Positions 36,110 through 45,469 are shown, counted from the stretch's first letter. The stretch: 64,000 nucleotides of DNA from an uncultured Candidatus Saccharibacteria bacterium (GCA_938033875.1 CALHKG010000013.1:124001-188000), one strand, 5' to 3'. Numbers and translations are program-made. Notes: a model not told the origin generated them from the sequence alone.

Positions 36110-36744
36110 TGGGAATATTAGTTATTAGTCGGCACGGTGAGAGCGAGTGGAATCTGCTCGGTAAGTGGACTGGCTGGACGGATGTTAATTTGACGGAAAA
36201 AGGTCATAATGACACAGTGCGATTGGGTGCTTTATTGAAAGGCTTGTCATTTAATGAAGCTTACACTTCATCATTAAAGCGCGCACAACAAACTTTGGCG
36301 GCACTACTCGAAGGGTGCGGTGTTGAAAATCTACCAACAACGCATGCAACTGAGTTAAACGAGCGTGATTATGGCGATTTGACTGGAAAAAATAAATGGG
36401 AAGTTAAAGCGGAGATTGGCGAAGAGGCTTTTAATGGTATTCGACGCGGTTGGGATTATCCAGTGCCGGGCGGCGAAACTTTGAAAGATGTTTATGCGCG
36501 GGTTGTTCCATATTTTGAGCAAGAGATTTTGCCAAAATTGCAGAATGGTGAGAATATTTTATTGGTGGCTCACGGCAATTCTATTCGAGCTTTAATTAAA
36601 CATCTCGACCAAGTTCCAGAAGCCGAGATGGCGAATGTAGAAATGCCATTTGGTCAATTGCTGGTTTATACGTTCGAGCCCGGTCAATCTTTGCCAATCA
36701 AAAAAGAAGTGCTGTCGGTTGAGATTGAAGCCGTGAATGCTTAA
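36109..36744 (+). CDS. gpmA: 2,3-bisphosphoglycerate-dependent phosphoglycerate mutase
   Basis: The glycolytic enzyme interconverting 3- and 2-phosphoglycerate. The 211-residue protein has the phosphohistidine motif ISRHGESEWN, KWTGWTDVNLTEKG, YTSSLKRAQQT, ELNERDYGDLTGKNK and the second histidine in VAHGNSIRALIKHL. It has GGAGGG upstream and is translationally coupled to the Nudix gene. It indicates that lower glycolysis is kept. Confidence 0.96.
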   Translation: MGILVISRHGESEWNLLGKWTGWTDVNLTEKGHNDTVRLGALLKGLSFNEAYTSSLKRAQQTLAALLEGCGVENLPTTHATELNERDYGDLTGKNKWEVKAEIGEEAFNGIRRGWDYPVPGGETLKDVYARVVPYFEQEILPKLQNGENILLVAHGNSIRALIKHLDQVPEAEMANVEMPFGQLLVYTFEPGQSLPIKKEVLSVEIEAVNA

Positions 36745-38084
36745 ATAGTTGTATATATTTCGTATGCACTTAACGCCGATAAAAATTGTTGAAATCTAAG
36801 AGTGTAGTCGCCATGGTATGGCCACGTCGCATGGTTTAGCCAGAAACCTATTAAGATTAGGCAATGATCTAAATTTATTTCTTTGTAATAGTTTGAAATA
36901 TTATGACCGCTTTTATGTAGGTCGATCAGTAGGCTAGTGATGTCGCTGCCGGATTCTCCAGGTCCAGACCAACTCCAGTCGATTAACTTAGTGCCGCGTT
37001 TGGGGTGCCAAGCCATATTTGATTGTCGAATGTCGTGATGACAAAAAACTAATTTTTTTATATCGCTATGTCGACTTCCGGCATTTAGTAAGGCAGGCAA
37101 GTCTGCTAATAATTTCTTAGTTATATTTTGACTATGGGGTGTTAATCTGTCTAAGAATCCTAATGACAACTCTCTCAATTTAGCTATTTTCTGCTCATCT
37201 AACGAGGCCCAACCTTCTTTAATAAAACTATCGCGTGACGATTCGATATCAAAAGTATCAGGCGGCAATGGTATATTTTCCAATTCGTCAAATTTTTCCT
37301 TCGCTGATTTAACATAAGCGTCTAGCGTTTCGTTTTTTGCTCGCCATAGCCAACCTTCGTTGGACGTCATTGTCTCCATGATGAAAGTGTCGTCGTCTCG
37401 CAGTATTGATCTGGATGGAATTCCACTATATCCATGACAGCGCAGATAGGATATCGTGAACGCTTCTTTTCTCAAATATTGGCGCAGTCTATTTCGTTTT
37501 ATGCCGCCATATTTAGTCGATGTTCGCTTAATAAATACCGAATGATCATTTTTTGTGGCGATAATTTTGTCGTATTGCATATGACCGCCGTTAATATTGC
37601 GATAATTTTCGGAAAACTCTACTACCTTAATTAGCGACCGACAAGACAAATAATCAATAGCCCTGGTTACTATTTCATCATGCGATGCGTATAATTTAGG
37701 CAAATTATTGAACGGTAGCCAGGCTGCGTCGATGGCATCGTCTTGTCCTGACACCTCTGATAGTTCGTTGACTATGAACAGATACGCACTGGTTTCGATC
37801 CATGACGTCTGGCTGTTGCGTGGATCGTTAACCAGTCCTTTATATATTAATATTGGATCGTCACTAATTATCGTTCCAGTTTCTTCTTTTGTTTCGCGAA
37901 TTGCTGCGGTAAGGGATTCTTCTCTGGAATTGATGAACCCTCCAGGTAGTGCCCATTCTCCGCTGGATCGTTTTATCAAAAGGATTTTTTGTGCGATTGG
38001 GTTGATTATTACACTGTCTGCGGTGTAATTTGGACCGTCATACCATAATTTACGATTTATAGATATTGGCATTGTTTTTTTCAT
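36741..38084 (-). CDS. Nudix - aminoglycoside-phosphotransferase-like kinase fusion
   Basis: One 447-residue protein joins two domains. Residues about 15-145 form a Nudix hydrolase (WALPGGFINSREESLTAAI, RETKEETG). Residues about 165-430 form a protein-kinase-like phosphotransferase of the APH/choline kinase type: a Lys-containing strand (SVFIKRTSTKYGG), the catalytic loop CHHDIRQSNMAW (HxDxxxxN) and the metal motif LIDWSWSG. Such kinases phosphorylate small alcohols or sugars. The start overlaps the pncB remnant by four bases, which suggests an original link to nicotinate or NAD metabolism. It is convergent with gpmA (four-base overlap). Substrates are unknown. Confidence 0.85.
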   Translation of the reverse strand: MKKTMPISINRKLWYDGPNYTADSVIINPIAQKILLIKRSSGEWALPGGFINSREESLTAAIRETKEETGTIISDDPILIYKGLVNDPRNSQTSWIETSAYLFIVNELSEVSGQDDAIDAAWLPFNNLPKLYASHDEIVTRAIDYLSCRSLIKVVEFSENYRNINGGHMQYDKIIATKNDHSVFIKRTSTKYGGIKRNRLRQYLRKEAFTISYLRCHGYSGIPSRSILRDDDTFIMETMTSNEGWLWRAKNETLDAYVKSAKEKFDELENIPLPPDTFDIESSRDSFIKEGWASLDEQKIAKLRELSLGFLDRLTPHSQNITKKLLADLPALLNAGSRHSDIKKLVFCHHDIRQSNMAWHPKRGTKLIDWSWSGPGESGSDITSLLIDLHKSGHNISNYYKEINLDHCLILIGFWLNHATWPYHGDYTLRFQQFLSALSAYEIYTTI

Positions 38085-38824
38085 ACAGCAGCTAGAGTAT
38101 TATTCAGTGCATTTTCCGCCAAAGCTGCTTTTACACGTTTACTATACTCTCTAATTTTATCACCTGAACCTATATGTTTGCCAGGAGTGTCGCTCAATTT
38201 GACCGTAGATACTCCATTGACTTCTGTGGCTTTCATAACAAAGTTGTTGGGTGTAATTCCAAGGTCGTTAGTCAAAGTCGTGCCCCAACCGAATGTTACA
38301 TTTATTTTGTCCTTAAAGTAATCAGCTATCCTAATAATTTCGCCCACATCAAGTCCATCACTAAAGACGATAGTTTTCTCCAAAGGATCAATTCCGTTCT
38401 TTTTGTAAATTTCAATAGCCTTATTTCCAAATTCTATTGGGTCGCCGGAATCGTGGCGTAATCCTTTCCAAGAAGACCATTGATCTGGAGTGAAGTCGGC
38501 GAAGAAGAAGTCGGTTGTAAATGTATCTGTTAGGGCAATTGATAGCTCGTCGCCGTATGTACCTTGCCAATCTTTTAGTACCTGATTGTGGCAACTTAGT
38601 GGGTTGTTCCCGGCTTTATCTGCCAGTGCAGCGTAGACCATTGGCATTTCGTGTGCAAAAGTTCCAATTGGTTTTAATCCTAGTTTATGCGCCAAGTATA
38701 TATTTGAAGTTCCGACAAAATTATCGGGGAGCTCATTTGCAACTCGTTCAATTACGTGCCTATGCCAATCATAGCTAAAACGTCGTCGTGTGCCGAAATC
38801 AGAAAATTTAATATCTGGGCGGCT
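38081..38824 (-). pseudogene. pncB: 5'-truncated nicotinate phosphoribosyltransferase
   Basis: The frame is open from 38824 down to 38081 and matches the second half of NAPRTase. It begins at RPDIKFSDFGTRRRFSYDWH, then FVGTSNIYLAHKLGLKPIGT with the His of TFAHE that is phosphorylated in the family, then LRHDSGDP and FGWGTTL. A TAA (38825-38827) lies just before, and nothing resembling the first about 180 residues is found between it and tRNA-Pro. Internal starts exist (TTG 38695) but would leave out half the active site. NAPRTase makes nicotinate mononucleotide for NAD; this copy is unlikely to work. Confidence 0.8.
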
Positions 38825-38913
38825 TTAAGTATAGAAATTTGTTTGCAAATTTATTCTGTACTTATTTAGTGATATATGTTAAGATAGATCAGAACGAATG
38901 ATAGAGATATCTT

Positions 38914-38990
38914 CGGGGTGTGGCGCAGTTGGCTAGCGCGCGCGGTTTGGGACCGTGAGGTCGAAGGTTCGAGTCCTTTCACCCCGACCA
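38914..38990 (+). tRNA. tRNA-Pro(TGG)
   Basis: Acceptor CGGGGTG/CACCCCG, anticodon arm CGCGG-TTTGGGA-CCGTG (one G-T pair), T arm GAAGG-TTCGAGT-CCTTT, A discriminator, and encoded CCA (38988-38990). A TAAGAT -10 lies at 38880-38885. Confidence 0.95.
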
Positions 38991-39012
38991 ATTGAAATCA
39001 TTCAGTGTATTA

Positions 39013-39046
39013 AAATAACTGGCGTTTAGCCAGTTATTTTTTATTT
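39013..39046. terminator. Bidirectional terminator
   Basis: Perfect 11-base stem AAATAACTGGC/GCCAGTTATTT with a five-base loop, flanked by A and T runs. It ends tRNA-Pro on the plus strand and overlaps the stop codon of the minus-strand glycosyltransferase. Confidence 0.88.
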
Positions 39047-40545
39047 TCGTATAGTCCAATAATCAAGTCGCCATCATGGAACTCTTGCTTTAATTGCCAA
39101 TAGGGCGGAACTTGTTTTTTATATTCGTCATATGTTTTTTCGCGAAGAATTAGCCAGATTCTTGGAGATTTTACTGACTCTAAAGAACTAATTTCTGGAG
39201 TATTTAGTTTCTTAATTAATCCCCATTCGCCAACCCAACCCAGCTCTTCTTTTGGCTTCAGGAGAATAATCTCTTTATTTGTGTGGTTGTAATAGGAAGT
39301 ATGAAAATAGGTGTAGATCTCGCCAGAGATAATAACATCACTACTCTGGATATTTTTATTTATATGATTCATGGCTGTGTTGGTATTATTCCAGGATGAT
39401 TCCGCAATGTTTTTACTGCCAATATGCCACATGTAATGACCGATAAATAACGTCAGAATGATAGATATTCCAATAGACCACCATTTTTTATTAGAAAAAA
39501 TAAGCCCGATGAATACCGCAATCAAGCCATAAAACACCGGTGCCGAATAAGTGAAGTATCGATCTAAATAAACTGGTCGACCTTGGCTGAGCGTGTAAAC
39601 GATGATCATTGGTAGTAGCAGCCAAATTGTTAAAATCCAAATTGCTGCTTGATATTTGGGAAGTTTTTTGGCTAGGATGAATGAAATTGCGACTATAACT
39701 GGCGGCAGTAGCAACCCAAAATAGCGGACAATTCTGCCGTCGTAAGTTAAGAACATTGATAATGTTGTCGGGATGGTAAATTTAGTGACTTCGGGGATCC
39801 AGAAGCCGCCGCTTACTCGGCTGGTTTGGGAGATCATAACTGGTAGCCAGGGGAGAAATAGCAAAAAGCATGTTCCAGCGGCAAGCCAAACATTTTTGTC
39901 CTTAAATATATTTTTTATGGCAGTGAGATTTCCGTCAAGTTTTAGCCAAATATATGCGAAATGCGCGGGTAATATGAGCGCTAGAAAATACTGAACATAA
40001 AGGCCGAGTGCCACTAAAATTCCGTATAGTGCCCACCAGAACTTCTTATTTTTGTGCTCGACCGCCACGACAAATGCGTATGTCATTACTACAGCCAAAA
40101 GTGCCGCCAGCGCATACATTCGAGCTTCGTCGCTATAGCGAATTAAGAATGGTCCTAGTGCTGCTAAAAAACTTCCAAATACGGCAATTCTTTTAGAGAA
40201 AAGTTTTTGGAGTAATAGAAACAATAGAGCAATCGTCAGAACTCCGCACGTAACACTAAACCCTCTGAGTGAAGCTACGGAATTGCCGAAAATCAATTGC
40301 CAAACGTGCATAATAACGTAATAAAGCGGCGGGTGGACATCTGTGGTTGTGATGGTGATAATTTCCCTGATTGGCTGCTGAATGATGGCCGCCGTATATC
40401 CTTCATCGTGCCAAATATCGGCTTTTGTTAAATAGGTAAGTCGAACGTTGATGGCTAAAATTAAGATTGGAATTAGCCAAATCCAACCGGGCATTTTATG
40501 AAGAAATGCATATAGCTTTTTAAGATATATACGGATTTTTTTCAT
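39034..40545 (-). CDS. GT39-like membrane glycosyltransferase
   Basis: This 503-residue membrane protein has about 11 helices and the first-loop motifs of dolichyl-phosphate-mannose-type transferases: KADIWHDEGYTAAI (Asp-Glu) and TTDVHPPLYYVIMHVW. These enzymes move a sugar from a lipid carrier to a protein or lipid on the outer face. A C-terminal soluble domain (about 390-500) ends the protein. It starts three bases after gatD in the same operon and therefore probably serves the envelope. Confidence 0.85.
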   Translation of the reverse strand: MKKIRIYLKKLYAFLHKMPGWIWLIPILILAINVRLTYLTKADIWHDEGYTAAIIQQPIREIITITTTDVHPPLYYVIMHVWQLIFGNSVASLRGFSVTCGVLTIALLFLLLQKLFSKRIAVFGSFLAALGPFLIRYSDEARMYALAALLAVVMTYAFVVAVEHKNKKFWWALYGILVALGLYVQYFLALILPAHFAYIWLKLDGNLTAIKNIFKDKNVWLAAGTCFLLFLPWLPVMISQTSRVSGGFWIPEVTKFTIPTTLSMFLTYDGRIVRYFGLLLPPVIVAISFILAKKLPKYQAAIWILTIWLLLPMIIVYTLSQGRPVYLDRYFTYSAPVFYGLIAVFIGLIFSNKKWWSIGISIILTLFIGHYMWHIGSKNIAESSWNNTNTAMNHINKNIQSSDVIISGEIYTYFHTSYYNHTNKEIILLKPKEELGWVGEWGLIKKLNTPEISSLESVKSPRIWLILREKTYDEYKKQVPPYWQLKQEFHDGDLIIGLYENKK

Positions 40546-40548
40546 GAA

Positions 40549-41271
40549 TTATCTGGATAATTTTAACGCTATCTCTCTCGCTTTATTCGCTAAAGTATCG
40601 TCATTTTTTTCCAGTCCCGAATCTGAACTTACGCCGCGTCGCTCTAGTGATTCGCTAATAAGAAAATCTGCAATCTGCGGGTTTTTAGGTAGAATCGGAC
40701 CGTGGAGGTAAGTGGCAATGATGTTGTTATAGCGAACACCTTCGTTTGCGTCGGTCATGTTATTACCGGCGCCTTTAATAACTTGCCCAAGAGGTTTGGC
40801 GGTCTTATCTAAGAAAGTTTGTCCGCTGTGATTTTCATAGCCAACGATATCTCCAAATTCCTGACTTTTAATGACAATGTTGCCAATCATCCGCTCGTCG
40901 CCAGCAATTGTTTCAATCGGCAAAATGTTAGCGCCAACAATTTCCTCGCCCTTGAGTGTTCGGAAAAACCGACCAAATAATTGGTACATTCCGCAAATCA
41001 TCAACATCGGCACGCCGTCTTTTGCTAATTGTCGCAGTTCGTCAGCTCGCGCCAGAAGATCATTTTGAATAATCGTCTGCCCAGAATCTTGTCCGCCGCC
41101 GCCAACAAAAATATCAATTTTAGAAAAATCCGTTGAATCGTCTGGATTGTGATCGATAATCTCAACTTCAAAGCCGCGTCGTTCTAGTCGTTTTTTCAGG
41201 ACTAGCGTGTTGCCCCAGTCGCCATAAAGATTCATATCTCGCGGATAAAGTTGCGCAATTGTTATTTTCAT
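40549..41271 (-). CDS. gatD: GatD, glutaminase subunit of lipid II amidotransferase
   Basis: GatD supplies ammonia to MurT for amidation of the D-Glu of lipid II. The 240-residue class I glutamine amidotransferase has FVGGGGQDSGQ, the nucleophile Cys in MLMICGMYQLFG, GNIVIKS, GYENHSGQT and the catalytic His in ATYLHGPILPKNP. It shares one base with murT (ATGA-type junction), the usual gene order. Confidence 0.93.
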   Translation of the reverse strand: MKITIAQLYPRDMNLYGDWGNTLVLKKRLERRGFEVEIIDHNPDDSTDFSKIDIFVGGGGQDSGQTIIQNDLLARADELRQLAKDGVPMLMICGMYQLFGRFFRTLKGEEIVGANILPIETIAGDERMIGNIVIKSQEFGDIVGYENHSGQTFLDKTAKPLGQVIKGAGNNMTDANEGVRYNNIIATYLHGPILPKNPQIADFLISESLERRGVSSDSGLEKNDDTLANKAREIALKLSR

Positions 41272-42533
41272 TATGATATTTCCTCCACGTCGGTTTTTTC
41301 GCTTAGCAGGCGGCGAATCGCTGTCATGGCTGTGTAGCTACAAAAAATCTGTTTTGGCTCGTCGGGATTGGTATTAATGAAATCTTCCAGAGCTTTCGAA
41401 ATATTTGTGTCAATTTTCCCAATTGAAATGTCATCATATTGAAGTCGCAAAGCCATATCGTAAGCGCGCGCGCCGCTGATCATTGTTACGTTTTTTAATA
41501 GCGAAAAATCGACGTCCCAGAACCAACTGACATCTCGTCCGTCGGCGTAGTTGTCATTAACAGCAATCATCGTAGCGCTATTGTTTTTGGCGAACGACAG
41601 AAGTGCTAGCCGAAAGCCACTCGGATTTTTCACCAAAATAAGCTCAATTGGCGTGCCGTTTAGATAAATCGTTTCGCCACGACCAAACGCCGGCTTTATG
41701 TTTTCCAACGCAGATAAAATTGTATCGGTAATTTCCGGTCCCGCTATTTGTCGAGCCAGGGCAACCGCTGCCGCCGCGTTGAGAAGATTATAAACTCCAG
41801 TGAGCTGCAGATCTACGTCAATTTCTTTATTGTCAATTTGAAAAGTCGCCTGTTGAGCGTTAATTTTTTTCAATAAAACATCAGCCGCCACGCTTTGATT
41901 TGCGACCGCGGTTCCGTATTTTAGAGTGTCATCCGTTGGCATCAATTGAAGCAATTCGCTAGTTGTACCGAAGAAAACTTTTTTAGCCTGAATATGTTCG
42001 CTAATCTTAAAAATTCGTGGATCATCACGGTTGAGAACGACAGTGTCGCTGGTGGCTTCAGCTATTTTTTGAAGCAGTGCGGCTGTATTGTCAATTTCTC
42101 CAAATCTGTCCAATTGATCACGCATAACATTCAGAAGCAGGGAAAAACGCGGACGAACAATTTGCACGAATTTAACCGCCCAAGCCTCGTCCAGCTCCAG
42201 AACCGCAATGTCGGCGTCCAGTTTGCCGCGAATATTGACCTCATCAAGTAACGCTGCTGCCACGCCTCGGGAAAAATTGCTACCAGTACGATTAGTGAAG
42301 ACTTTCAATCCGACCGATTCTAATAATTCTACAACAATTTTTGTCGTCGTCGTTTTTCCGTTCGTTCCACTGATAATCACCACACCTTGCGGCAAATCTG
42401 CCAACGTTCTCTGAATAAATTTTGGGTCAATTTTTTCAATCACCAAACCCGGCAAGGCTGAACCGCCACCGCGCAATTTAGCGACTTTCTTGACGCTTTT
42501 GCCAATAATAGTACTAATCATCTGTCTTGCCAT
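41271..42533 (-). CDS. murT: MurT, ligase subunit of lipid II amidotransferase
   Basis: MurT is a Mur-ligase-like enzyme. The 420-residue protein has GTNGKTTTTKIVVELL, VLELDEAWAV, NVMRDQLDRFGEI, TGVYNLLNAAAAVALA and the MurT-specific VNDNYADGRDVSWFWDVDF. The four-Cys zinc ribbon present in the well-studied Staphylococcus and Streptococcus MurT is absent: the insert near residue 190-230 has no Cys, and the whole protein has only one. A minus-strand TATAAT (42541-42546) is seven bases before the start. Together with gatD it implies amidated peptidoglycan. Confidence 0.93.
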   Translation of the reverse strand: MARQMISTIIGKSVKKVAKLRGGGSALPGLVIEKIDPKFIQRTLADLPQGVVIISGTNGKTTTTKIVVELLESVGLKVFTNRTGSNFSRGVAAALLDEVNIRGKLDADIAVLELDEAWAVKFVQIVRPRFSLLLNVMRDQLDRFGEIDNTAALLQKIAEATSDTVVLNRDDPRIFKISEHIQAKKVFFGTTSELLQLMPTDDTLKYGTAVANQSVAADVLLKKINAQQATFQIDNKEIDVDLQLTGVYNLLNAAAAVALARQIAGPEITDTILSALENIKPAFGRGETIYLNGTPIELILVKNPSGFRLALLSFAKNNSATMIAVNDNYADGRDVSWFWDVDFSLLKNVTMISGARAYDMALRLQYDDISIGKIDTNISKALEDFINTNPDEPKQIFCSYTAMTAIRRLLSEKTDVEEIS

Positions 42534-42577
42534 ATTGTCTATTATACTCTGCCGGGCCGATGTGCTACAATATCAAT

Positions 42578-42958
42578 ATGTTTTTGGTGGGTATCTTTCA
42601 GTGGTGGTATGGCAATGGCTTGTTGCAATATATTCGACAAAGTTTTCTGGGGGTTTTACGAACCGCAGATTTTTTCTCAGTCGGGCTGCTTTTGAAAACC
42701 TTATTCAATCCGTTTCGCCAGATTTCAGCCGCTCCAGTTGGTGGCGACTTATCTGTGCAGCTATCTGCGTTTTTTGACAAAATGTTCTCGCGAGTAATTG
42801 GCGCGGTTGTGCGCTCCATGGTGATAATTATTGGAATATTGATGATATTGCTACGATTTTTGTGGATGATTGTAGGAATTATTATGTGGCTGGCGCTGCC
42901 GCTGATGCCGTTTATCGGAATCATTTTATGGCAATTGGGAGTTTCTGTATGGAAATAG
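42578..42958 (+). CDS. Small membrane protein linked to the Clp-type ATPase
   Basis: The 126-residue protein has one amphipathic start (FLVGIFQWWYGNGLLQY) and two C-terminal membrane helices (about 74-94 and 100-118). ATG 42578 is chosen because TACAAT (42566-42571) lies exactly six bases upstream and the family-like sequence begins there. Its end overlaps the start of the AAA+ gene by ten bases, so the two are probably translated together and may form a membrane complex. Confidence 0.78.
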   Translation: MFLVGIFQWWYGNGLLQYIRQSFLGVLRTADFFSVGLLLKTLFNPFRQISAAPVGGDLSVQLSAFFDKMFSRVIGAVVRSMVIIIGILMILLRFLWMIVGIIMWLALPLMPFIGIILWQLGVSVWK

Positions 42959-45399
42959 AGCCGAGATTTAATTATGACAGTTTGCGAGCTCAGAAGGCAC
43001 GATTTTCTGTGAGGTTTGGCAATGCTTGGCATATCGTGGCGATAGCTGTCGGCATTATGTTAGTTTTGCTTGGTTTGTGGTCGTTGATTGAACACGGGGC
43101 AATTGGCTGGCTATTATTTGGTCTGAGTGGTCCGATGATTATGGTGTCAATTTGGTGGGAAAAAGATCTTAAGACGGCAGAAATTAGTAAAAATCCTAAG
43201 ACAATTGACGATGTGATGGCGGCGGATGTTTTGGGCAAATTGCCGCGCAGACCGACGCCGATTGATATTGCTGAGGCGATTACAGGTACGCGGGCCGGGC
43301 AGTTTTTGGCAGTGCGGCTGGGTTTGACGCCGAATTTCTTGCGCAATATTTCCGTCGACGACCCGAATCGAACGGAGCAGATTTGGAAAGCGGCGATTGA
43401 AATTTGGCAGAGCACGGAAAGTCCGAAGATTACTAGCGCGGTTTTGGCGGCGGCGATAGTAAAGCAATTGCCACAACACGATTCTTTGTTGGCTAATATG
43501 AAGATCGATTTTCATGATATCGAGGAGACTATTCGATGGTACGAGCGAATAAAGGCGCTGATTGACCAATATAAAGAGAAGCCGCTAAATACGGGCGGAA
43601 TTGCTAGGGATTGGTCTTTTGGTTATACGCCACTGCTGAGTCGATTTGCTCAGAATATTAGCGTCAGTGTATCTGGCGGCGCGTTTACAACTAAGTTGGC
43701 TGCGCACGAGGAAGCGTTGGGACAGATGCTTAAAACGTTTAGTTCTGGCGGACGGCAGAATATTACGTTGGTTGGAGCTGACGGTGCGGGAAAAAGTACT
43801 GTCGTGTCGGCGTTTGCGGAAATGCTGATTGACGGACATCGAGGCGTTCCTGGTTCGCTGATGTATCAGCAGGTTTTTATGTTGGACGCGTCGTCGTTGA
43901 TTAGTGTGGCGTCGGGTCGCGGGGAATTGGAAAATCTAGTAACGATGATTTTGAACGAAGCTTTTCTGTCGAAAAACGTGATTTTATGTCTGGACAATGC
44001 GCAATTATTCTTCGAAGAAGGCGTTGGTTCGGTTGACCTGAGCAATGTACTATTGCCAATTCTGGAGGCGGGCAGACTTAGGACGATTTTAACGATGGAC
44101 GATCAGCGATTTTTGCAAATTTCCCAGACTAAGCCGCAGCTTGCTCACGCTTTGAATACAATTGCAATTCAGCCGTCAAATGAACCCGAAACTATGAAAA
44201 TTATGCGCGATCAATTGGTTTTATTCGAGGCGCAGCACAAAGTGACATATATGTATCAGGCGCTGGCAGAGGCGTATCGTGTTGGCGATCGTTATGTTCA
44301 GGACTTAGTGATGCCAGGTAAGGCGTTGAAAATTTTGGAAGCGGCGGCAAGTTACGCGAGTGGCGGGCTAGTGACCGCGCAATCTGTGGATGACGCGATT
44401 GAAAAGACTCTTGGTATAAAAATTTCGGTAGCATCTTTGAGCGACGAAAAGGAAAAATTGTTAAACTTGGAGTCATTAATTCATCAGCGAATGATCAATC
44501 AAACGCGAGCCGTGACGGTCGTTTCTGACGCTATTCGCCGCGCGCGCACAGGTGTTAGAAATCAGAATCGACCGATTGGCGCATTCCTATTTCTTGGTCC
44601 GACTGGTGTTGGCAAAACAGAGCTTTCGAAAGCTTTGGCGGATGTTTATTTTGGCGGTGAAGGCAATATGATTCGCTTGGATTTGAACGAATTTGTCAGG
44701 CCGGATGACGTGGCTAGGTTAATTGCGGATGGCGCGCGAGATCCAGGGAGTTTGACTGCTCAAGTTCAGAAGCGACCGTTCTCTGTCGTGCTTTTGGATG
44801 AAATTGAAAAGGCTCATCCTCAGGTTTTGACGACACTTCTGCAGCTTTTGGATGAAGGAATACTTCGCGATGAAAATAACCGAGAAATTAGTTTTCGCGA
44901 TACGATTGTAATTGCGACGTCAAATGCTGGCGCGGATAGAATTCGTGAATATATTGAGCGGGGCTATCAATTGGAGCAGTTCGAGCAGACGTTTATTAAC
45001 GAGCTGATTAATGCCAATTTATTCCGCCCAGAGTTTTTGAACCGTTTTGATGAAATCGTTTTGTTCCGTCCGCTAGGAAAAGAGGAATTGTTGCAGGTTG
45101 TTGATTTGATTTTGGCGGGAGTTAATAAGACTTTGGCACCGCAAAAAATTCAAGTTGCGGTTGAGGAAGAAGGTAAGAAATTGTTGGTCGAAGCTGGCTA
45201 TGATCCAAGATTGGGAGCTCGTCCAATGCGCCGCGTCGTCCAGCGAGCTGTCGAGAATACCGTCGCTAAGCAAATGCTGGCGGGAACTGTCGCGCCCGGT
45301 TCGACCACGATTATCACCGCTGATCAGATTCGCCAGATTTTAGGTTCGCAATCTGCGCAAATGTCGCCGGGAATTCAGAATCCGTCACTGAATAGCTAG
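42949..45399 (+). CDS. Membrane-anchored ClpA/ClpC-type AAA+ ATPase
   Basis: This protein of 816 residues has two membrane helices near the N-terminus (about 25-70). A Clp-N-like helical domain (about 95-215) follows. The first AAA module has Walker A GADGAGKST but a weak Walker B (VILCLDNAQLFF, Asn where Glu is expected). The second AAA module is fully conserved (GPTGVGKTE, VVLLDEIEKAH, ATSNAGADRI, FRPEFLNRFDEIV, ARPMRRVVQ). Normal ClpA/C is soluble. The start at 42949 follows GGGAG and overlaps the upstream membrane protein gene. Likely role: unfoldase at the membrane. No ClpP is in the window. Confidence 0.88.
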   Translation: MEIEPRFNYDSLRAQKARFSVRFGNAWHIVAIAVGIMLVLLGLWSLIEHGAIGWLLFGLSGPMIMVSIWWEKDLKTAEISKNPKTIDDVMAADVLGKLPRRPTPIDIAEAITGTRAGQFLAVRLGLTPNFLRNISVDDPNRTEQIWKAAIEIWQSTESPKITSAVLAAAIVKQLPQHDSLLANMKIDFHDIEETIRWYERIKALIDQYKEKPLNTGGIARDWSFGYTPLLSRFAQNISVSVSGGAFTTKLAAHEEALGQMLKTFSSGGRQNITLVGADGAGKSTVVSAFAEMLIDGHRGVPGSLMYQQVFMLDASSLISVASGRGELENLVTMILNEAFLSKNVILCLDNAQLFFEEGVGSVDLSNVLLPILEAGRLRTILTMDDQRFLQISQTKPQLAHALNTIAIQPSNEPETMKIMRDQLVLFEAQHKVTYMYQALAEAYRVGDRYVQDLVMPGKALKILEAAASYASGGLVTAQSVDDAIEKTLGIKISVASLSDEKEKLLNLESLIHQRMINQTRAVTVVSDAIRRARTGVRNQNRPIGAFLFLGPTGVGKTELSKALADVYFGGEGNMIRLDLNEFVRPDDVARLIADGARDPGSLTAQVQKRPFSVVLLDEIEKAHPQVLTTLLQLLDEGILRDENNREISFRDTIVIATSNAGADRIREYIERGYQLEQFEQTFINELINANLFRPEFLNRFDEIVLFRPLGKEELLQVVDLILAGVNKTLAPQKIQVAVEEEGKKLLVEAGYDPRLGARPMRRVVQRAVENTVAKQMLAGTVAPGSTTIITADQIRQILGSQSAQMSPGIQNPSLNS

Positions 45400-45430
45400 C
45401 TCAGCCGCTCGATTAGTGTTTTTATGAGTA

Positions 45431-45463
45431 TCGTTATAAATAAAAACCCGTCATAATGACGAG
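45431..45463 (-). terminator. Terminator of tRNA-Arg(TCG)
   Basis: On the minus strand, CGTCA-tta-TGACG is followed by GG and TTTTTATTT just after the tRNA end. Confidence 0.5.
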
Positions 45464-45469
45464 CTATTT

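Noticed and set aside
38825..38990. Mobile element or att site at tRNA-Pro
   Set aside because: No duplicate of the tRNA 3' end, no integrase and no terminal repeats were found near the truncated pncB.
42862..42948. Upstream start of the Clp-type gene
   Set aside because: The first 29 residues are in the wrong frame of the preceding membrane protein gene; ATG 42949 has GGGAG upstream and starts the plausible protein.
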